32,838 nucleotides of DNA, taken from the NCBI GenBank assembly GCA_025964715.1, contig JAOPYH010000351.1, positions 1-32,838 of the forward strand, read 5' to 3'. The notes beneath the pieces are model-generated. The model searched no databases, had not been told where the DNA came from, and saw only the letters and a program-made list of their open reading frames with translations. How positions within the stretch are numbered: the stretch's first letter is position 1; the number at the start of each line of letters is the position of its first letter. Made by a program: the position numbers and the translations under genes. Positions 1-12,526 of this stretch are shown one piece after another. This DNA is from Streptosporangiaceae bacterium (lineage in GTDB: Bacteria; Actinomycetota; Actinomycetes; Streptosporangiales; Streptosporangiaceae).

Positions 1-80
1 CCGAAACCAGACAGAAACCCAACCCAGCCCAACAGACACCCAGCCAGGCAGCACAAAACCACCAAACCAGAAACACCTGA
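1..80 (+). CDS. 3' tail of an unknown gene (partial)
   Basis: The third plus-strand frame is open from the window edge to a TGA at 78-80 and encodes a polar tail rich in Gln, Asn, Thr and Pro. The first 77 bases contain no T at all: bases 1-60 are 25 A, 26 C, 9 G, 0 T. The bias fades shortly after the stop. Such A/C-rich coding is what the 3' end of the DUF222-HNH gene at 21288-22925 shows on its own coding strand, so this could be the end of a second gene of that type. The other two frames are also open here, so the reading frame is uncertain. Confidence 0.3.
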   Translation, partial: ETRQKPNPAQQTPSQAAQNHQTRNT

Positions 81-383
81 AGGAATCCCACGGGCCGGCC
101 GCAACAGCGTCCTGCATCCCGTCTGGGCTTGTCCCCGGGGCCGACCGCCTGTCCGGCGTTCCGCATCCCCTCGGGTAAGGAGAACGTTAAAGGATCTCCT
201 CGGACCCGTCAAACCGGGGGGCGTCCCCATGATGGCGCCACCCCGATACCAACCCGGGGCGGGCACCGGAGTGCGGGCTCGCAGCATCGCTATGGATCCG
301 GTGCTGTCAGTGCTCAACACGCCGGCCGGCGCGGGCATTCCCCTGGTCGACCACGGACGGCAACGGTCCCCGCTCCGCGGTGG
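81..383. other. region without a recognisable gene
   Basis: About 300 bases between the end of the preceding open frame and the 3' end of the methyltransferase gene. Open frames exist on the plus strand, but their translations (Arg, Gly, Pro, Ala-rich) resemble no family I know. I see no clear terminator, RNA gene or repeat. Confidence 0.4.
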
Positions 384-1280
384 TCAACCGGCCGGCGCTT
401 CGAGATCGGCCACCGCGCGGAACACTGAGACCGTGAACGACGCCGGGACCCGAATGGGTGCCGGCAGCGCGCCGAGGCGCTCTCGCAGGAGCGCGGGGGC
501 CACGTGGTGGGCGCTCGGTCCCATGCCGACGAGCGTCTCGACCTCATCAGGCCGCAAGAGAAGCTCGGCCTCCTGTGACTCCCGATGAGCGAGGGTGAAA
601 TGCCCGTGCAGCGCGTCGTCGACCCGCTCGGCCTTCCTCTGGTCCACCGACAGGAGGCCGAGCGGCTCGACGAGCGTCTCAAGGTGCCGGGCCGTGGGAG
701 TGACCACGAAGAGCGCTCCCCCGGGTCTGAGCACCCGCCGGAACTCGGCCCCGTTGCGGGGGGCGAACACGTTCAGGACGGCGGCCATGCTGGAGTCGGC
801 GACCGGGAAGGGTCGCCACACATCCCACACAACCGCGCCGATGCGCGGATGTGCCCGGGCGGCGCGGCGCAGCGCGTGCTTGGAGATGTCCATGGCCATC
901 CCGGTCGCCTCCGGCAGCCGGTCCAGCACCGCCGACAAGTACTCCCCCGTGCCGGCCCCGGCATCCAGGACACAGGCGGGCGAGGTCGCGCCGGCCTGGC
1001 CGTGCGCCATGTCCTCGACCCGGTCGGCCAGCAGTCGCATGAGCGGCTGGAAGTGCCCCGCCCCCAGGAAGGCCTCACGTGACCGCGCCATCTCCGGGGT
1101 GTCGGCCGTGCCCGGTCGCGCACCACCCGGAAGGAGGTTCACATATCCCTGGCGGGCGATGTCGAAGGCGTGCCCGGCGCCGCAGCGCAGTGCCCGATCC
1201 GACTCGAGCAGACCCTGGCCGCACACCGGGCAGACCAGGTGACTGACGACTTCGCTGAGCACGCGTCCATCATGGGCCAT
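384..1280 (-). CDS. rlmA: RlmA-family 23S rRNA (guanine-N1)-methyltransferase
   Basis: 298 residues, the usual length for the RlmA/TlrB family, which transfers a methyl group from S-adenosylmethionine to N1 of a guanine in the 23S rRNA helix 35 region (G745 in E. coli, G748 in Gram-positive members). The N-terminal zinc finger is complete (Cys17, Cys20, Cys33, His37), followed by the family hallmark GYVNLL at 45-50. The SAM-binding loop VLDAGAGTGEY is at 104-114. Members such as TlrB and MyrA give resistance to mycinosyl macrolides; whether this one does cannot be told from sequence. It lies 40 bp downstream of trxA on the same strand, so the two are probably co-transcribed. The ATG at 1280 precedes the zinc finger by 16 residues, as expected. 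Confidence 0.82.
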   Translation of the reverse strand: MAHDGRVLSEVVSHLVCPVCGQGLLESDRALRCGAGHAFDIARQGYVNLLPGGARPGTADTPEMARSREAFLGAGHFQPLMRLLADRVEDMAHGQAGATSPACVLDAGAGTGEYLSAVLDRLPEATGMAMDISKHALRRAARAHPRIGAVVWDVWRPFPVADSSMAAVLNVFAPRNGAEFRRVLRPGGALFVVTPTARHLETLVEPLGLLSVDQRKAERVDDALHGHFTLAHRESQEAELLLRPDEVETLVGMGPSAHHVAPALLRERLGALPAPIRVPASFTVSVFRAVADLEAPAG

Positions 1281-1320
1281 CGCGGTCGGGCCCCCGCGGG
1301 TGAGGGCCGCGGTCAGCCGT

Positions 1321-1680
1321 TCAGGCGTCGGTGCCGAGCCGCCGGCGTACGTCGTCCATGTCCAGCCCGCGCACCTGCTCGATGACGTTCTCGAGCACGG
1401 ACTCGCCGAGTGCGCCGGGCTCGGCGAACACGATGACCCCGTCCCGGATGGCCATGATCGTGGGGATGGAAGAGACGCCGAACCGCTGGGCGAGCTCGTC
1501 CTCGGCCTCGGTGTCCACCTTCCCGAAGACGACGTCGGGGTGCCGTCCGGCCGACTGCTCGTAGACCGGCGCGAACCGCCGGCAGGGCACGCACCAGTCG
1601 GCCCAGAAGTCGACCAGCACGATGCCCTCGCCCTGAGCCACTTCGTCGAAGTTGTCGGTGGTCAGAGTTACCGTGCCCAT
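1321..1680 (-). CDS. trxA: thioredoxin
   Basis: A 119-residue cytoplasmic thioredoxin, which reduces protein disulfides with electrons from thioredoxin reductase. The active site is WCVPC (Cys30 and Cys33) rather than the common WCGPC. The cis-proline is present in SIPTI (Pro73). The open frame extends 166 codons further upstream, but the ATG at 1680 is chosen because it follows a GAAGGA ribosome site by ten bases and matches family length; the upstream extension is not thioredoxin-like. A sigma-R-like promoter lies about 45 bp upstream (see 1723-1749), which suits a disulfide-stress gene. The Val in the active site may shift the redox potential; it is a known variation and does not imply loss of function. 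Confidence 0.92.
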   Translation of the reverse strand: MGTVTLTTDNFDEVAQGEGIVLVDFWADWCVPCRRFAPVYEQSAGRHPDVVFGKVDTEAEDELAQRFGVSSIPTIMAIRDGVIVFAEPGALGESVLENVIEQVRGLDMDDVRRRLGTDA

Positions 1681-1722
1681 ATTCAACACGTCCTTCATCT
1701 CGATTCGTACCCGGCCCCGTAG

Positions 1723-1749
1723 AGCCGTGAATGGTTCGCGCATATTCCC
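1723..1749 (-). promoter_or_regulatory. possible sigma-R-type promoter of trxA
   Basis: On the minus strand GGGAAT (1749-1744) is followed after exactly 18 bases by GCT (1725-1723). Streptomyces sigma-R promoters read GGGAAT-N18-GTT, so the -35 box matches fully and the -10 box misses one base. The predicted start lies about 35 bases before the trxA ATG. Thioredoxin genes are classic sigma-R targets. Confidence 0.4.
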
Positions 1750-2047
1750 TGCCACGAGTCCGGGACACCCAGCGGCGGTCCGGCGGCCCGAACAGGAGGG
1801 AACCGCAGTGAACGCGCAGCGGCCCTGCCGGCCCCCCGGGCGCGCGCTGGCCGGGCCAGACGAACGCCCCCGCAGCGGCGGGCCCGGACGGGAACACAGG
1901 GGCCGAGGGAGTCCGCGTGCACCGATCCGGGCATCTCTTTTAAGGGCCAGGCTGCCGCACGCCCGGCATTTGATCCGCTGCGGCGGGAATCTCGGACCCG
2001 TAATTGGCGTTGACGACTTAGGGAGTTTGGACCGGAGAAGGGTTAGG

Positions 2048-2998
2048 ATGGCTGCGACCCGCACCAAGATCACTAAGCTCGAGACGCCGGAGAGGGACCT
2101 CGTCGGTGCGTATCTGGACGCCATCGGCCGGACGCCCCTGCTCGACGCCCAGCGGGAGGTCGACCTGGCGAAGGCCATCGAGGGAGGCCTTTACGCCGAG
2201 CGGCTGCTCGAGGGTGGCCCGGTTCCCAAGGCCACATCGCGGGGCGAACTGGCGGAGGTGGCCGCCGCCGGGATACGGGCCAAGCAGGAATTCGTCGAGG
2301 CCAACCTCCGCCTCGTGGTGTCGATCGCCCGCAAGTACCCCACTGACGCCCTTCCCCTGATCGACCTGATCCAGGAGGGCAACCTCGGTCTCATGCGAGC
2401 CGTGGAGAAGTTCGACTATCAGCGTGGCTTCAAGTTTTCCACGTACGCCACCTGGTGGATCCGGCAGGCGATCGGGCGTGGCCTGAGCCACACGGCCCGG
2501 GCCATCCGGCTTCCGGTCCACGTCGAGGAGGAGCTGTCCCGGCTACGCCGCGCCGAGCGGACGCTCAACCGCGACCTCGGTCGTGAGCCGACCCGGAACG
2601 AGCTGGCGCGGGCGCTGTCCGCCGAACCCGAACACGTCGACCAGCTGCTGCGCTGGCGCCGTGATCCGGCAAGCCTCGACGCGACGATCGACGAAGCCGG
2701 GGAGACGCCGATGGGCGATCTCCTCGAGGACACCGAGACGACCAGCCCAGAGGCGGAGATCCTCGCCCAGGCCGACCTTGTGGGCCTGCGCAGCCTCCTC
2801 GACCGGCTGCCCGGCCGCGAAGCGGCGATCGTACGCGCCCGTTTCGGCATGGAGGACGGCCAGCCGTTGTCCTACGCCCAGATCGGCGCCCTCTACGGCC
2901 TCAGCCACAACCGCGTGCGGCAGATCACCGACCGGTCCCTGCGGCAGCTCCGGCAGATGGCCTTCGACTCCGAGCTGTCCGGCCGGCGCGCCGCATAG
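2048..2998 (+). CDS. group 2 sigma-70 family RNA polymerase sigma factor
   Basis: 316 residues, a short primary-like sigma factor without the long N-terminal region 1.1 of HrdB. Region 1.2 (DLVGAYLDAIGRTPLL) is followed by region 2 (EANLRLVVSIARKY, DLIQEGNLGLMRAVEKFDY, and the -10 recognition segment FSTYATWWIRQAI), region 3 and region 4 with a helix-turn-helix near SYAQIGALYGLSHNRVRQI. It should direct RNA polymerase to sigma-70-like promoters, as HrdA/HrdD or mycobacterial SigB do. The ATG at 2048 is preceded by GGAGAAGGG; the longer upstream open frame is composition noise. It is divergent from trxA across 367 bases that must hold both promoters. Which stress or growth signal it answers is not visible. 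No anti-sigma gene lies next to it. Confidence 0.88.
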   Translation: MAATRTKITKLETPERDLVGAYLDAIGRTPLLDAQREVDLAKAIEGGLYAERLLEGGPVPKATSRGELAEVAAAGIRAKQEFVEANLRLVVSIARKYPTDALPLIDLIQEGNLGLMRAVEKFDYQRGFKFSTYATWWIRQAIGRGLSHTARAIRLPVHVEEELSRLRRAERTLNRDLGREPTRNELARALSAEPEHVDQLLRWRRDPASLDATIDEAGETPMGDLLEDTETTSPEAEILAQADLVGLRSLLDRLPGREAAIVRARFGMEDGQPLSYAQIGALYGLSHNRVRQITDRSLRQLRQMAFDSELSGRRAA

Positions 2999-3081
2999 TC
3001 CGCAGGGGCCCCGGGGCCGTTCTGTAGGAATTCTTGAGGCCGTTGGCCCAGCTGAGCGATGCCTGCGGTCCCGGGGTGGCT

Positions 3082-3093
3082 TAGCCTTTTCCC
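3082..3093 (+). promoter_or_regulatory. -10 element of a probable leaderless transcript
   Basis: TAGCCT at 3082-3087 fits the actinobacterial -10 consensus TANNNT and ends six bases before the GTG of the DAHP synthase gene. Transcription would therefore start at the start codon. No Shine-Dalgarno sequence is present between them, which agrees with a leaderless mRNA. Confidence 0.45.
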
Positions 3094-4443
3094 GTGAGCA
3101 CAGAACCCGGCACCGCCGATCTCGATATCTGGCGCGGCCTGTCCGCGGCACAGCAGCCCGATTGGGAGGACCCCGCCGAGCTGTCCGCGGTCACCGCGGC
3201 GCTCGCCAAGCAGCCACCGCTCGTCTTCGCCGGAGAGTGCGACCAGCTCAAGGACCGCCTCGCGGCCGTGGCACGGGGCGAGGCGTTCGTGCTGCAGGGC
3301 GGAGACTGCGCCGAGACCTTCGACGGGTCCAGCGCCGATGCCGTGCGCAACAAGCTGAAGACCCTGCTGCAGATGGCAGTGGTGCTCACCTACGCGGGCA
3401 GCGTGCCGGTAGTGAAGATCGGCCGGATGGCGGGGCAGTTCGCCAAGCCACGGTCCAAGCCGACCGAGGTGCGCGAGGGGATCGAGCTTCCCGCCTACCG
3501 CGGCGACGCGGTCAACGGCTTCGACTTCACCCCGGAGTCCCGCCGAAACGACCCCCGCCGGCTGCTCCAGGCCTATTACTGCTCGGCCATGACCCTCAAT
3601 CTCGTGCGCGCGTTCACCAAGGGCGGCTATGCCGATCTGCGGCAGGTGCACGCCTGGAACCAGGACTTCGTCCGCCAGAGCCCGGCCGGGCAGCGCTACG
3701 ACCGTCTGGCCGGCGAGATCGACCGGGCGCTCGCGTTCATGAAGGCCTGCGGCGCCAACCCCGAGGAGTTCCACGGGGTGGAGTTCTATTCCAGCCACGA
3801 GGCGCTGATCCTGGAGTACGAGCGGGCGCTGACGAGGACCGACGCCCGCACCGGCCTGCCCTACGACGTGTCGGCTCATCTTCTCTGGATCGGTGAGCGC
3901 ACCCGCGACCTCGACGGGGCGCACGTCGAGTTCATGCGGCACATCCGCAACCCGATCGCGGTGAAGCTCGGGCCGACCACCTCGCCCGACGACGCGCTGG
4001 CGCTGATCGACCGGCTCAACCCCGGGCACGAGCCCGGCCGGCTCAGCTTCATCACCCGCATGGGAGCCGGAAAGATCCGTGACGCGCTTCCCTCGCTGGT
4101 GGAGAAGGTCACGCAGAGCGGAGCTCCCGTCGCGTGGATCTGTGACCCGATGCACGGCAACACCTTCGAGGCGCCGAGCGGGTACAAGACCCGGCGCTTC
4201 GACGATGTACTTGACGAGGTAGCGGGATTCTTCGAGGTCCACCGTGCGCTCGGCACACACCCCGGCGGCATCCACATCGAGTTCACCGGTGACGACGTCA
4301 CGGAGTGCGTCGGCGGCGGACACGAGATCGCCGAGGATGACCTGCACCAGCGCTACGAGACCGCCTGCGACCCCCGGCTGAACCGGGGCCAATCACTGGA
4401 CCTGGCGTTCATCGTCGCGGAGATGTACCGCAAGACGCACTAA
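3094..4443 (+). CDS. aroG: class II 3-deoxy-D-arabino-heptulosonate 7-phosphate synthase
   Basis: 449 residues, typical of the class II (plant-type) DAHP synthases used by actinobacteria. It condenses phosphoenolpyruvate with erythrose 4-phosphate, the first step of the shikimate pathway to aromatic amino acids. Recognisable family segments in order are LQGGDCAETFD, KIGRMAGQFAKPRS, the substrate- and metal-binding DPMHGNTFE, and GGIHIEFTGDDVTEC. The C-terminal RGQSLDLAFIVAEM closes the barrel. The GTG at 3094 is supported by the immediately preceding -10 box and by family length. It stands alone, converging with the anti-sigma-type ATPase gene, with only 24 bases between the two stop codons. 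Confidence 0.95.
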   Translation: MSTEPGTADLDIWRGLSAAQQPDWEDPAELSAVTAALAKQPPLVFAGECDQLKDRLAAVARGEAFVLQGGDCAETFDGSSADAVRNKLKTLLQMAVVLTYAGSVPVVKIGRMAGQFAKPRSKPTEVREGIELPAYRGDAVNGFDFTPESRRNDPRRLLQAYYCSAMTLNLVRAFTKGGYADLRQVHAWNQDFVRQSPAGQRYDRLAGEIDRALAFMKACGANPEEFHGVEFYSSHEALILEYERALTRTDARTGLPYDVSAHLLWIGERTRDLDGAHVEFMRHIRNPIAVKLGPTTSPDDALALIDRLNPGHEPGRLSFITRMGAGKIRDALPSLVEKVTQSGAPVAWICDPMHGNTFEAPSGYKTRRFDDVLDEVAGFFEVHRALGTHPGGIHIEFTGDDVTECVGGGHEIAEDDLHQRYETACDPRLNRGQSLDLAFIVAEMYRKTH

Positions 4444-4467
4444 GGGCCAGCGCGGAGGCGTCGCGGC

Positions 4468-4836
4468 TCAGGTCGTGACCTCGGCCCACACGACCTTGCC
4501 GCCAGACACGGGCTCCGCGCCCCACGCCGCGGCGAACCGGTCGACGATGAACAGGCCGCGGTGCTCCTCGTCCTCGGGGGCCGGGATGGTCAGGCGCGGC
4601 ATCCCGGCCGCCCGGTCGCGCACCTCCACCCGTACCCCCCCGGGCCGGCGTTCCAGCCGAAGCTCCAGAGGCGTGCCGGCGTGCCGGACGGCATTGGCGA
4701 CGAGCTCGGCGACGATCGCGGTCACCGGTTCCTCGTACGCGATGAGGGACCACGTGCGCATGGTCCGGGCGGCGAGCCGGCGGGCGAGTTCGACCGCCTC
4801 TGTCTGCGGTGCGGCCCGCAGCGTGGTCTCGGTCAT
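4468..4836 (-). CDS. RsbW-like ATP-binding protein (anti-sigma factor/serine kinase family)
   Basis: A 122-residue stand-alone GHKL ATPase domain (HATPase_c_2). The N box is ELVANAVRHA with Asn48; the G1 box reads DRAAGMP. The G2 segment is HRGLFIVD, where most family members have GRGL. Proteins of this family either hold a sigma factor or phosphorylate a STAS protein on serine. Its start lies three bases after the stop codon of the STAS gene, so the two are translated from one message and are likely partners. The upstream SpoIIE phosphatase would reverse the phosphorylation. The sigma factor target, if any, is unknown; none is encoded in the operon. The start is ATG at 4836, agreeing with family length. 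Confidence 0.85.
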   Translation of the reverse strand: MTETTLRAAPQTEAVELARRLAARTMRTWSLIAYEEPVTAIVAELVANAVRHAGTPLELRLERRPGGVRVEVRDRAAGMPRLTIPAPEDEEHRGLFIVDRFAAAWGAEPVSGGKVVWAEVTT

Positions 4837-4839
4837 CCG

Positions 4840-5178
4840 TCACACCTCAGCAGCCGTGCCTCCAGCCGCCGGCCCCTGGATGAGGAACCGGTCGAGCCCG
4901 GTGGTTCGCAGCACGTTGTCCACTCTCCCGTAGGCCCCCGTCACCGTGAACGTGGCGTCGTGGGCGCGGGCGTGCTTGTAGGCGCGGACGAGGACGTTCA
5001 GCCCTGAGGAGTCGCAGAAATCCACCGCGGTGAGGTCCATGATGATGTGCTCCTCGCCCGCGTCGACGAGGGATGTCAGGCGCTCCCTCAGGTCGTCGGA
5101 GGAGTGCAGATCGATGGAGCCGCGCGCGGCGATCAGGGCGCGGCCATCCTGTCGTGTCGTGTGCAACGCAAGGCCCAC
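4840..5178 (-). CDS. STAS-domain anti-sigma factor antagonist
   Basis: 112 residues forming one STAS domain of the SpoIIAA/RsbV type. The motif DSSGL at 56-60 carries the conserved phosphorylatable serine (Ser57 or Ser58). In partner switching the unphosphorylated form binds the RsbW-like kinase and frees its client; the kinase phosphorylates the serine to end binding. The start is a GTG at 5178. The gene lies 85 bases downstream of the SpoIIE phosphatase and three bases upstream of the kinase, the order expected of a complete phosphatase-antagonist-kinase cassette. Confidence 0.88.
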   Translation of the reverse strand: MGLALHTTRQDGRALIAARGSIDLHSSDDLRERLTSLVDAGEEHIIMDLTAVDFCDSSGLNVLVRAYKHARAHDATFTVTGAYGRVDNVLRTTGLDRFLIQGPAAGGTAAEV

Positions 5179-5263
5179 CCCGCCACACTAACGTGCCGAC
5201 CGGCCGCTCGCTCGCGCATCCGACACCTGTGACCACCTGTGGTGGCGACCGGCCGCGCCGCCA

Positions 5264-7438
5264 TCACGACACGCGCAGCGCGATGAGCGCGACGTCGTCA
5301 CCCGACGGCTCGGGCCCGAAATCCCGTACGGCGCGCTGCACGCGGGCCGCCACGGCGCCCGCGCTGAGGCCGGTGCAGGTGCCGAGCAACCGCTCCAGAC
5401 CCTCGTCGTCCCCGAGCAGCCGGCCGGACGCCCGCCGTTCGGTCACCCCGTCGGTGACTCCAAGGAGCACCTGACCGCGCTGGAGTTCGACGGTGTCCAC
5501 GTCGAACGCCACGTCGTCGAAGACGCCGAGCAGTGGCTGTGCCGTCACAGCCTCCACCACGAGACCGTCGGGGTGGAGCACCAGCGCCGGCGGGTGGCCG
5601 GCGCTGACCAGGGTCAGACGTACGCCGCCGCCCGCCAGGGGCGCTATCTCGCCGTGCAGCAGCGTCAGCAGCCGCGCTCGCGGCCCCTCGGCGAGGATCA
5701 GCCGGTTCAGCCGCTCCATCACATCGGGGACGGACATGCCCTCGGCCGCCAGGATGCGCAGGGCGTGCCGGGCCAGCCCGGTCACCGCCGCGGCCTCGGG
5801 CCCGGTGCCGCACACGTCTCCGATGGCGAAGCGCCACCGCGGCCGGCCGTGCTCATCCGGCACGCACGCGAAGACGTCGTAGAAGTCTCCGCCGACCTCA
5901 CTGCGCTCCCCGGCCGGCTCGTAGACGACCGCGACCTCGAGCCCGGGGATCTGCGGTACGGCCGGCGGCAGCAGGCTGCGTTGCAGTGCAGTGCTCATGG
6001 TGGTCTGCGCGGAGTAGAGACGCGCGTTGTCGATCGCGAGCGCGGCGCGGCGGCTCAGCTCCTCGGCGAGATCGATGACCCCCCTCAGAAACCGATCCTG
6101 CTTCGGCCGGCCGATGATGATCATGCCGATGCGGCGTCCGCGCGCGATGAGCGGGAAGCTGTAGGCCAGGTCGGTGACGAGGGACCCTGCCTCCTGACGT
6201 ACGGACTCGGGTACGGAGCCGAAGCCGCTCCAGGGGCCGGGCACGTCCACCGGTGGCACCGGGTCCGCGTGCTGCAGCAGGCTGCGCAGTGGGTCGATCC
6301 GGGTCTCGTCCAGGTGCCAGGTGTAGGCCGGCCGCGACCGGCCGGCCTCATCGACCGTGTACACGGCGCACCAGCTCGCCAGCCTGGGAACCACGAGCTG
6401 CGCGACCAGCGCCATCGTGCGCTCCTGGTCCAGCGTGCCGGCGAGCAGATCGCTGGCCTCGGCGACGAAGCTGAGCCAGCCGCGCCACGAGCGTTCCAGC
6501 TCGCCCACCCGGGCCCGCTCGAGCGACAGTGCCATCTCGTCGGCGATGCGTCCGAGCCGCTCACCGTCGGACTGCGTGAACCGGTCCGGGGAGGTCGACA
6601 ACGCGACCACCACGCCGGCCATCTTGCCCTGCGCCCACAGCGGGGCGGCGGCCAGCGATCGCGCGCCCAGAATGGACGCCATAGGGTGTGCGGCCGACCC
6701 GGCCGGGACGTCAGTGAGAACCCACGGCACCCCGCGCTGCGCCTGCGCGCCGAGGTCCGCCACACGCAGCCCGCGCGGCCGCACGTCGGGACCGAGCCCT
6801 ACCGAGGCTCCGATGCCGAGTGTCCCGTCGCGTTCGGCCAGCAGCACGACGGCGCCGTCGGCCGACAGGACGTCACGGACGGTCTCGACCGCCCGGTCGA
6901 AGGGGTCGTCCGCCGCGTCCCGGGCGGACCATTGGTGTCCCGAACCCAGGCGGAGCGCCGGAGGCGCACCGGACTCGGCCAGCGGCAGAGACTCGGCCTG
7001 CACGTCGGCCTCGCCGTCGGCGGCGGAGGCCGGCAGGCGGAACCACACGCTCTTGGCCAGCCGGTCATAGGTCACCCCCCAGGAGTCGGCGAGGCGTGCC
7101 GTCGAAGGGAGCCCGCGACCGCTCGAGGACTCCAGGCCCGGCATAGCGATGCGGCGGGTAGGGTGATGGTCCCGTACCTCTACGTGGACCTTGCCGTCAT
7201 CGACCCGACAACAGACATCGAAGGACGTGCCCGCGTAGGTGACCGCGTTCGTGGCGAGCTCACTTGTGGCCAGCACCGCGTCGTCGGCGACGACCTCCAT
7301 GCCCCAATCGGTCAGAACCCGCCGTACGTACCGCCGTGCGGCCGAGACCGACGTGGCCGCGGCGGGGAAGGTGGCCGAAACGAGCTGCTGGTCCAACGGT
7401 GTCCCCTGAGCTGGTGCAGTAATACATATCCCTGTCAT
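5264..7438 (-). CDS. SpoIIE-type PP2C phosphatase with N-terminal ATPase and GAF-like domains
   Basis: 724 residues. An RsbW-like ATPase domain occupies about residues 20-140 (N box SELATNA at 59-65). Next come one or two GAF-like sensory regions at about 180-480, with a helical stretch between them ([17 protein letters not shown]). The C-terminal PP2C/SpoIIE phosphatase spans about 510-724 and keeps the metal-binding segments [23 protein letters not shown] and [10 protein letters not shown]. It should dephosphorylate the STAS protein encoded just downstream and so switch the module on. Carrying kinase-like and phosphatase domains in one chain suggests it could act on both sides of the switch. 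No membrane segment is seen. The ATG at 7438 has no clear ribosome site; a TTG about 45 bases downstream, after CAGGGGAC, is an alternative start. It is divergent from the hybrid kinase gene, 81 bases away. Confidence 0.88.
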   Translation of the reverse strand: MTGICITAPAQGTPLDQQLVSATFPAAATSVSAARRYVRRVLTDWGMEVVADDAVLATSELATNAVTYAGTSFDVCCRVDDGKVHVEVRDHHPTRRIAMPGLESSSGRGLPSTARLADSWGVTYDRLAKSVWFRLPASAADGEADVQAESLPLAESGAPPALRLGSGHQWSARDAADDPFDRAVETVRDVLSADGAVVLLAERDGTLGIGASVGLGPDVRPRGLRVADLGAQAQRGVPWVLTDVPAGSAAHPMASILGARSLAAAPLWAQGKMAGVVVALSTSPDRFTQSDGERLGRIADEMALSLERARVGELERSWRGWLSFVAEASDLLAGTLDQERTMALVAQLVVPRLASWCAVYTVDEAGRSRPAYTWHLDETRIDPLRSLLQHADPVPPVDVPGPWSGFGSVPESVRQEAGSLVTDLAYSFPLIARGRRIGMIIIGRPKQDRFLRGVIDLAEELSRRAALAIDNARLYSAQTTMSTALQRSLLPPAVPQIPGLEVAVVYEPAGERSEVGGDFYDVFACVPDEHGRPRWRFAIGDVCGTGPEAAAVTGLARHALRILAAEGMSVPDVMERLNRLILAEGPRARLLTLLHGEIAPLAGGGVRLTLVSAGHPPALVLHPDGLVVEAVTAQPLLGVFDDVAFDVDTVELQRGQVLLGVTDGVTERRASGRLLGDDEGLERLLGTCTGLSAGAVAARVQRAVRDFGPEPSGDDVALIALRVS

Positions 7439-7519
7439 CGTGACAGACTGCCAATGTCGGGCCCACAGCGCGTCCGCAGATCCCGGACGCTGAAACCCGT
7501 GGGCTGGGAGGAACCGATT

Positions 7520-11680
<4,161 letters not shown>

Positions 11681-11713
11681 GCACGGCGGACGGGGTCACG
11701 AGAGAGGTCGTGA

Positions 11714-12415
11714 GTGGACGACAAGGCGAAGATCCTGCTGGTGGACGACAGGCATGAGAACCTCATCGCGCTAGAGGCCATCCTCAGTTCACTGGATCAG
11801 GACCTGGTCCGGGCAACCTCCGGGGAGGAGGCGCTCAAAGCACTGCTGACCGATGAGTACGCGGTCATCCTGCTCGACGTGGTGATGCCGAGCATGGACG
11901 GGTTCGAGACCGCACGCGACATCAAACGCCGGAAGAAGACCCGGGACGTCCCCATCATCTTTCTGACCGCGGTCGACAGCGATCCGGACTACGCCTTCCG
12001 CGGCTACGCCTCAGGCGCCGTGGACTTCATCGCCAAGCCTTTCGACCCGTGGGTGCTGCGGGCGAAGGTCTCGGTCTTCGTTGAGCTGCACCACAAGAAC
12101 CGGCAGTTGCGCGAGCAGGCGGCGCTCCTGCGGGAGCAGGCCGCCCTCCTTCGCATCAAGCTGACCGACACCACGGACTCCGAGACCGATGAGGACGAGG
12201 CAGGCCGGCTCGAGACCCACCGGGCGCTCGATCACGAGCCCGTGGCCGAGGTGTCCGACAGGCTCGCGGCGGTCGAGGAGCAGGTGGCGGTCCTGCTGCG
12301 GCAGGCCGCGCCGGAGCTCGGACCGGTGACCGGGGAGCTGGAAGACCGGCTGGCCGCGCTCCGGACGGCGGTCGACCGGCTGCACGCCATGGCCGGCGGG
12401 CCTTCGATGAATTGA
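11714..12415 (+). CDS. response regulator with receiver domain and coiled-coil tail
   Basis: 233 residues. A CheY-like receiver fills residues 1-120, with the acidic pair Asp11/Asp12, phospho-acceptor Asp55 in LLDVVMPSMDG, the switch threonine in FLTAVD and the lysine in FIAKPFD. The rest has two near-identical heptads (REQAALLREQAALLR) and acidic helical segments, likely a coiled coil; no DNA-binding or enzymatic domain is present. It probably passes phosphate or binds a partner protein rather than DNA. It starts with GTG at 11714 behind GAGAGG, 33 bases after the kinase gene, so the two are surely one operon. The obvious donor is that kinase; a link to the adjacent partner-switching genes is inference. 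Confidence 0.88.
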   Translation: MDDKAKILLVDDRHENLIALEAILSSLDQDLVRATSGEEALKALLTDEYAVILLDVVMPSMDGFETARDIKRRKKTRDVPIIFLTAVDSDPDYAFRGYASGAVDFIAKPFDPWVLRAKVSVFVELHHKNRQLREQAALLREQAALLRIKLTDTTDSETDEDEAGRLETHRALDHEPVAEVSDRLAAVEEQVAVLLRQAAPELGPVTGELEDRLAALRTAVDRLHAMAGGPSMN

Positions 12416-12432
12416 TCGTTTGCGGCTGTCAG

Positions 12433-12473
12433 CCGTACGGCACCGGCGCCCATCGGGCGGCGGTGCCATACGG
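12433..12473. terminator. hairpin between convergent genes
   Basis: CCGTACGGCACCG (12433-12445) pairs with CGGTGCCATACGG (12461-12473) with one mismatch, and GCCC/GGGC extends the stem inward. It lies between the convergent response regulator and gltX genes. There is no T run, which is common for actinobacterial terminators. Confidence 0.5.
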
Positions 12474-12526
12474 ACTGATGGGTGCCGGTCAGCGGCCGGA
12501 GGCGGGGCGTGGTCCCGGCGGCGCTG

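Noticed and set aside
18..41. G-quadruplex on the minus strand (four CCC runs on the plus strand)
   Set aside because: One loop is eight bases, longer than usual, and the runs are explained by the general A/C bias of the segment.
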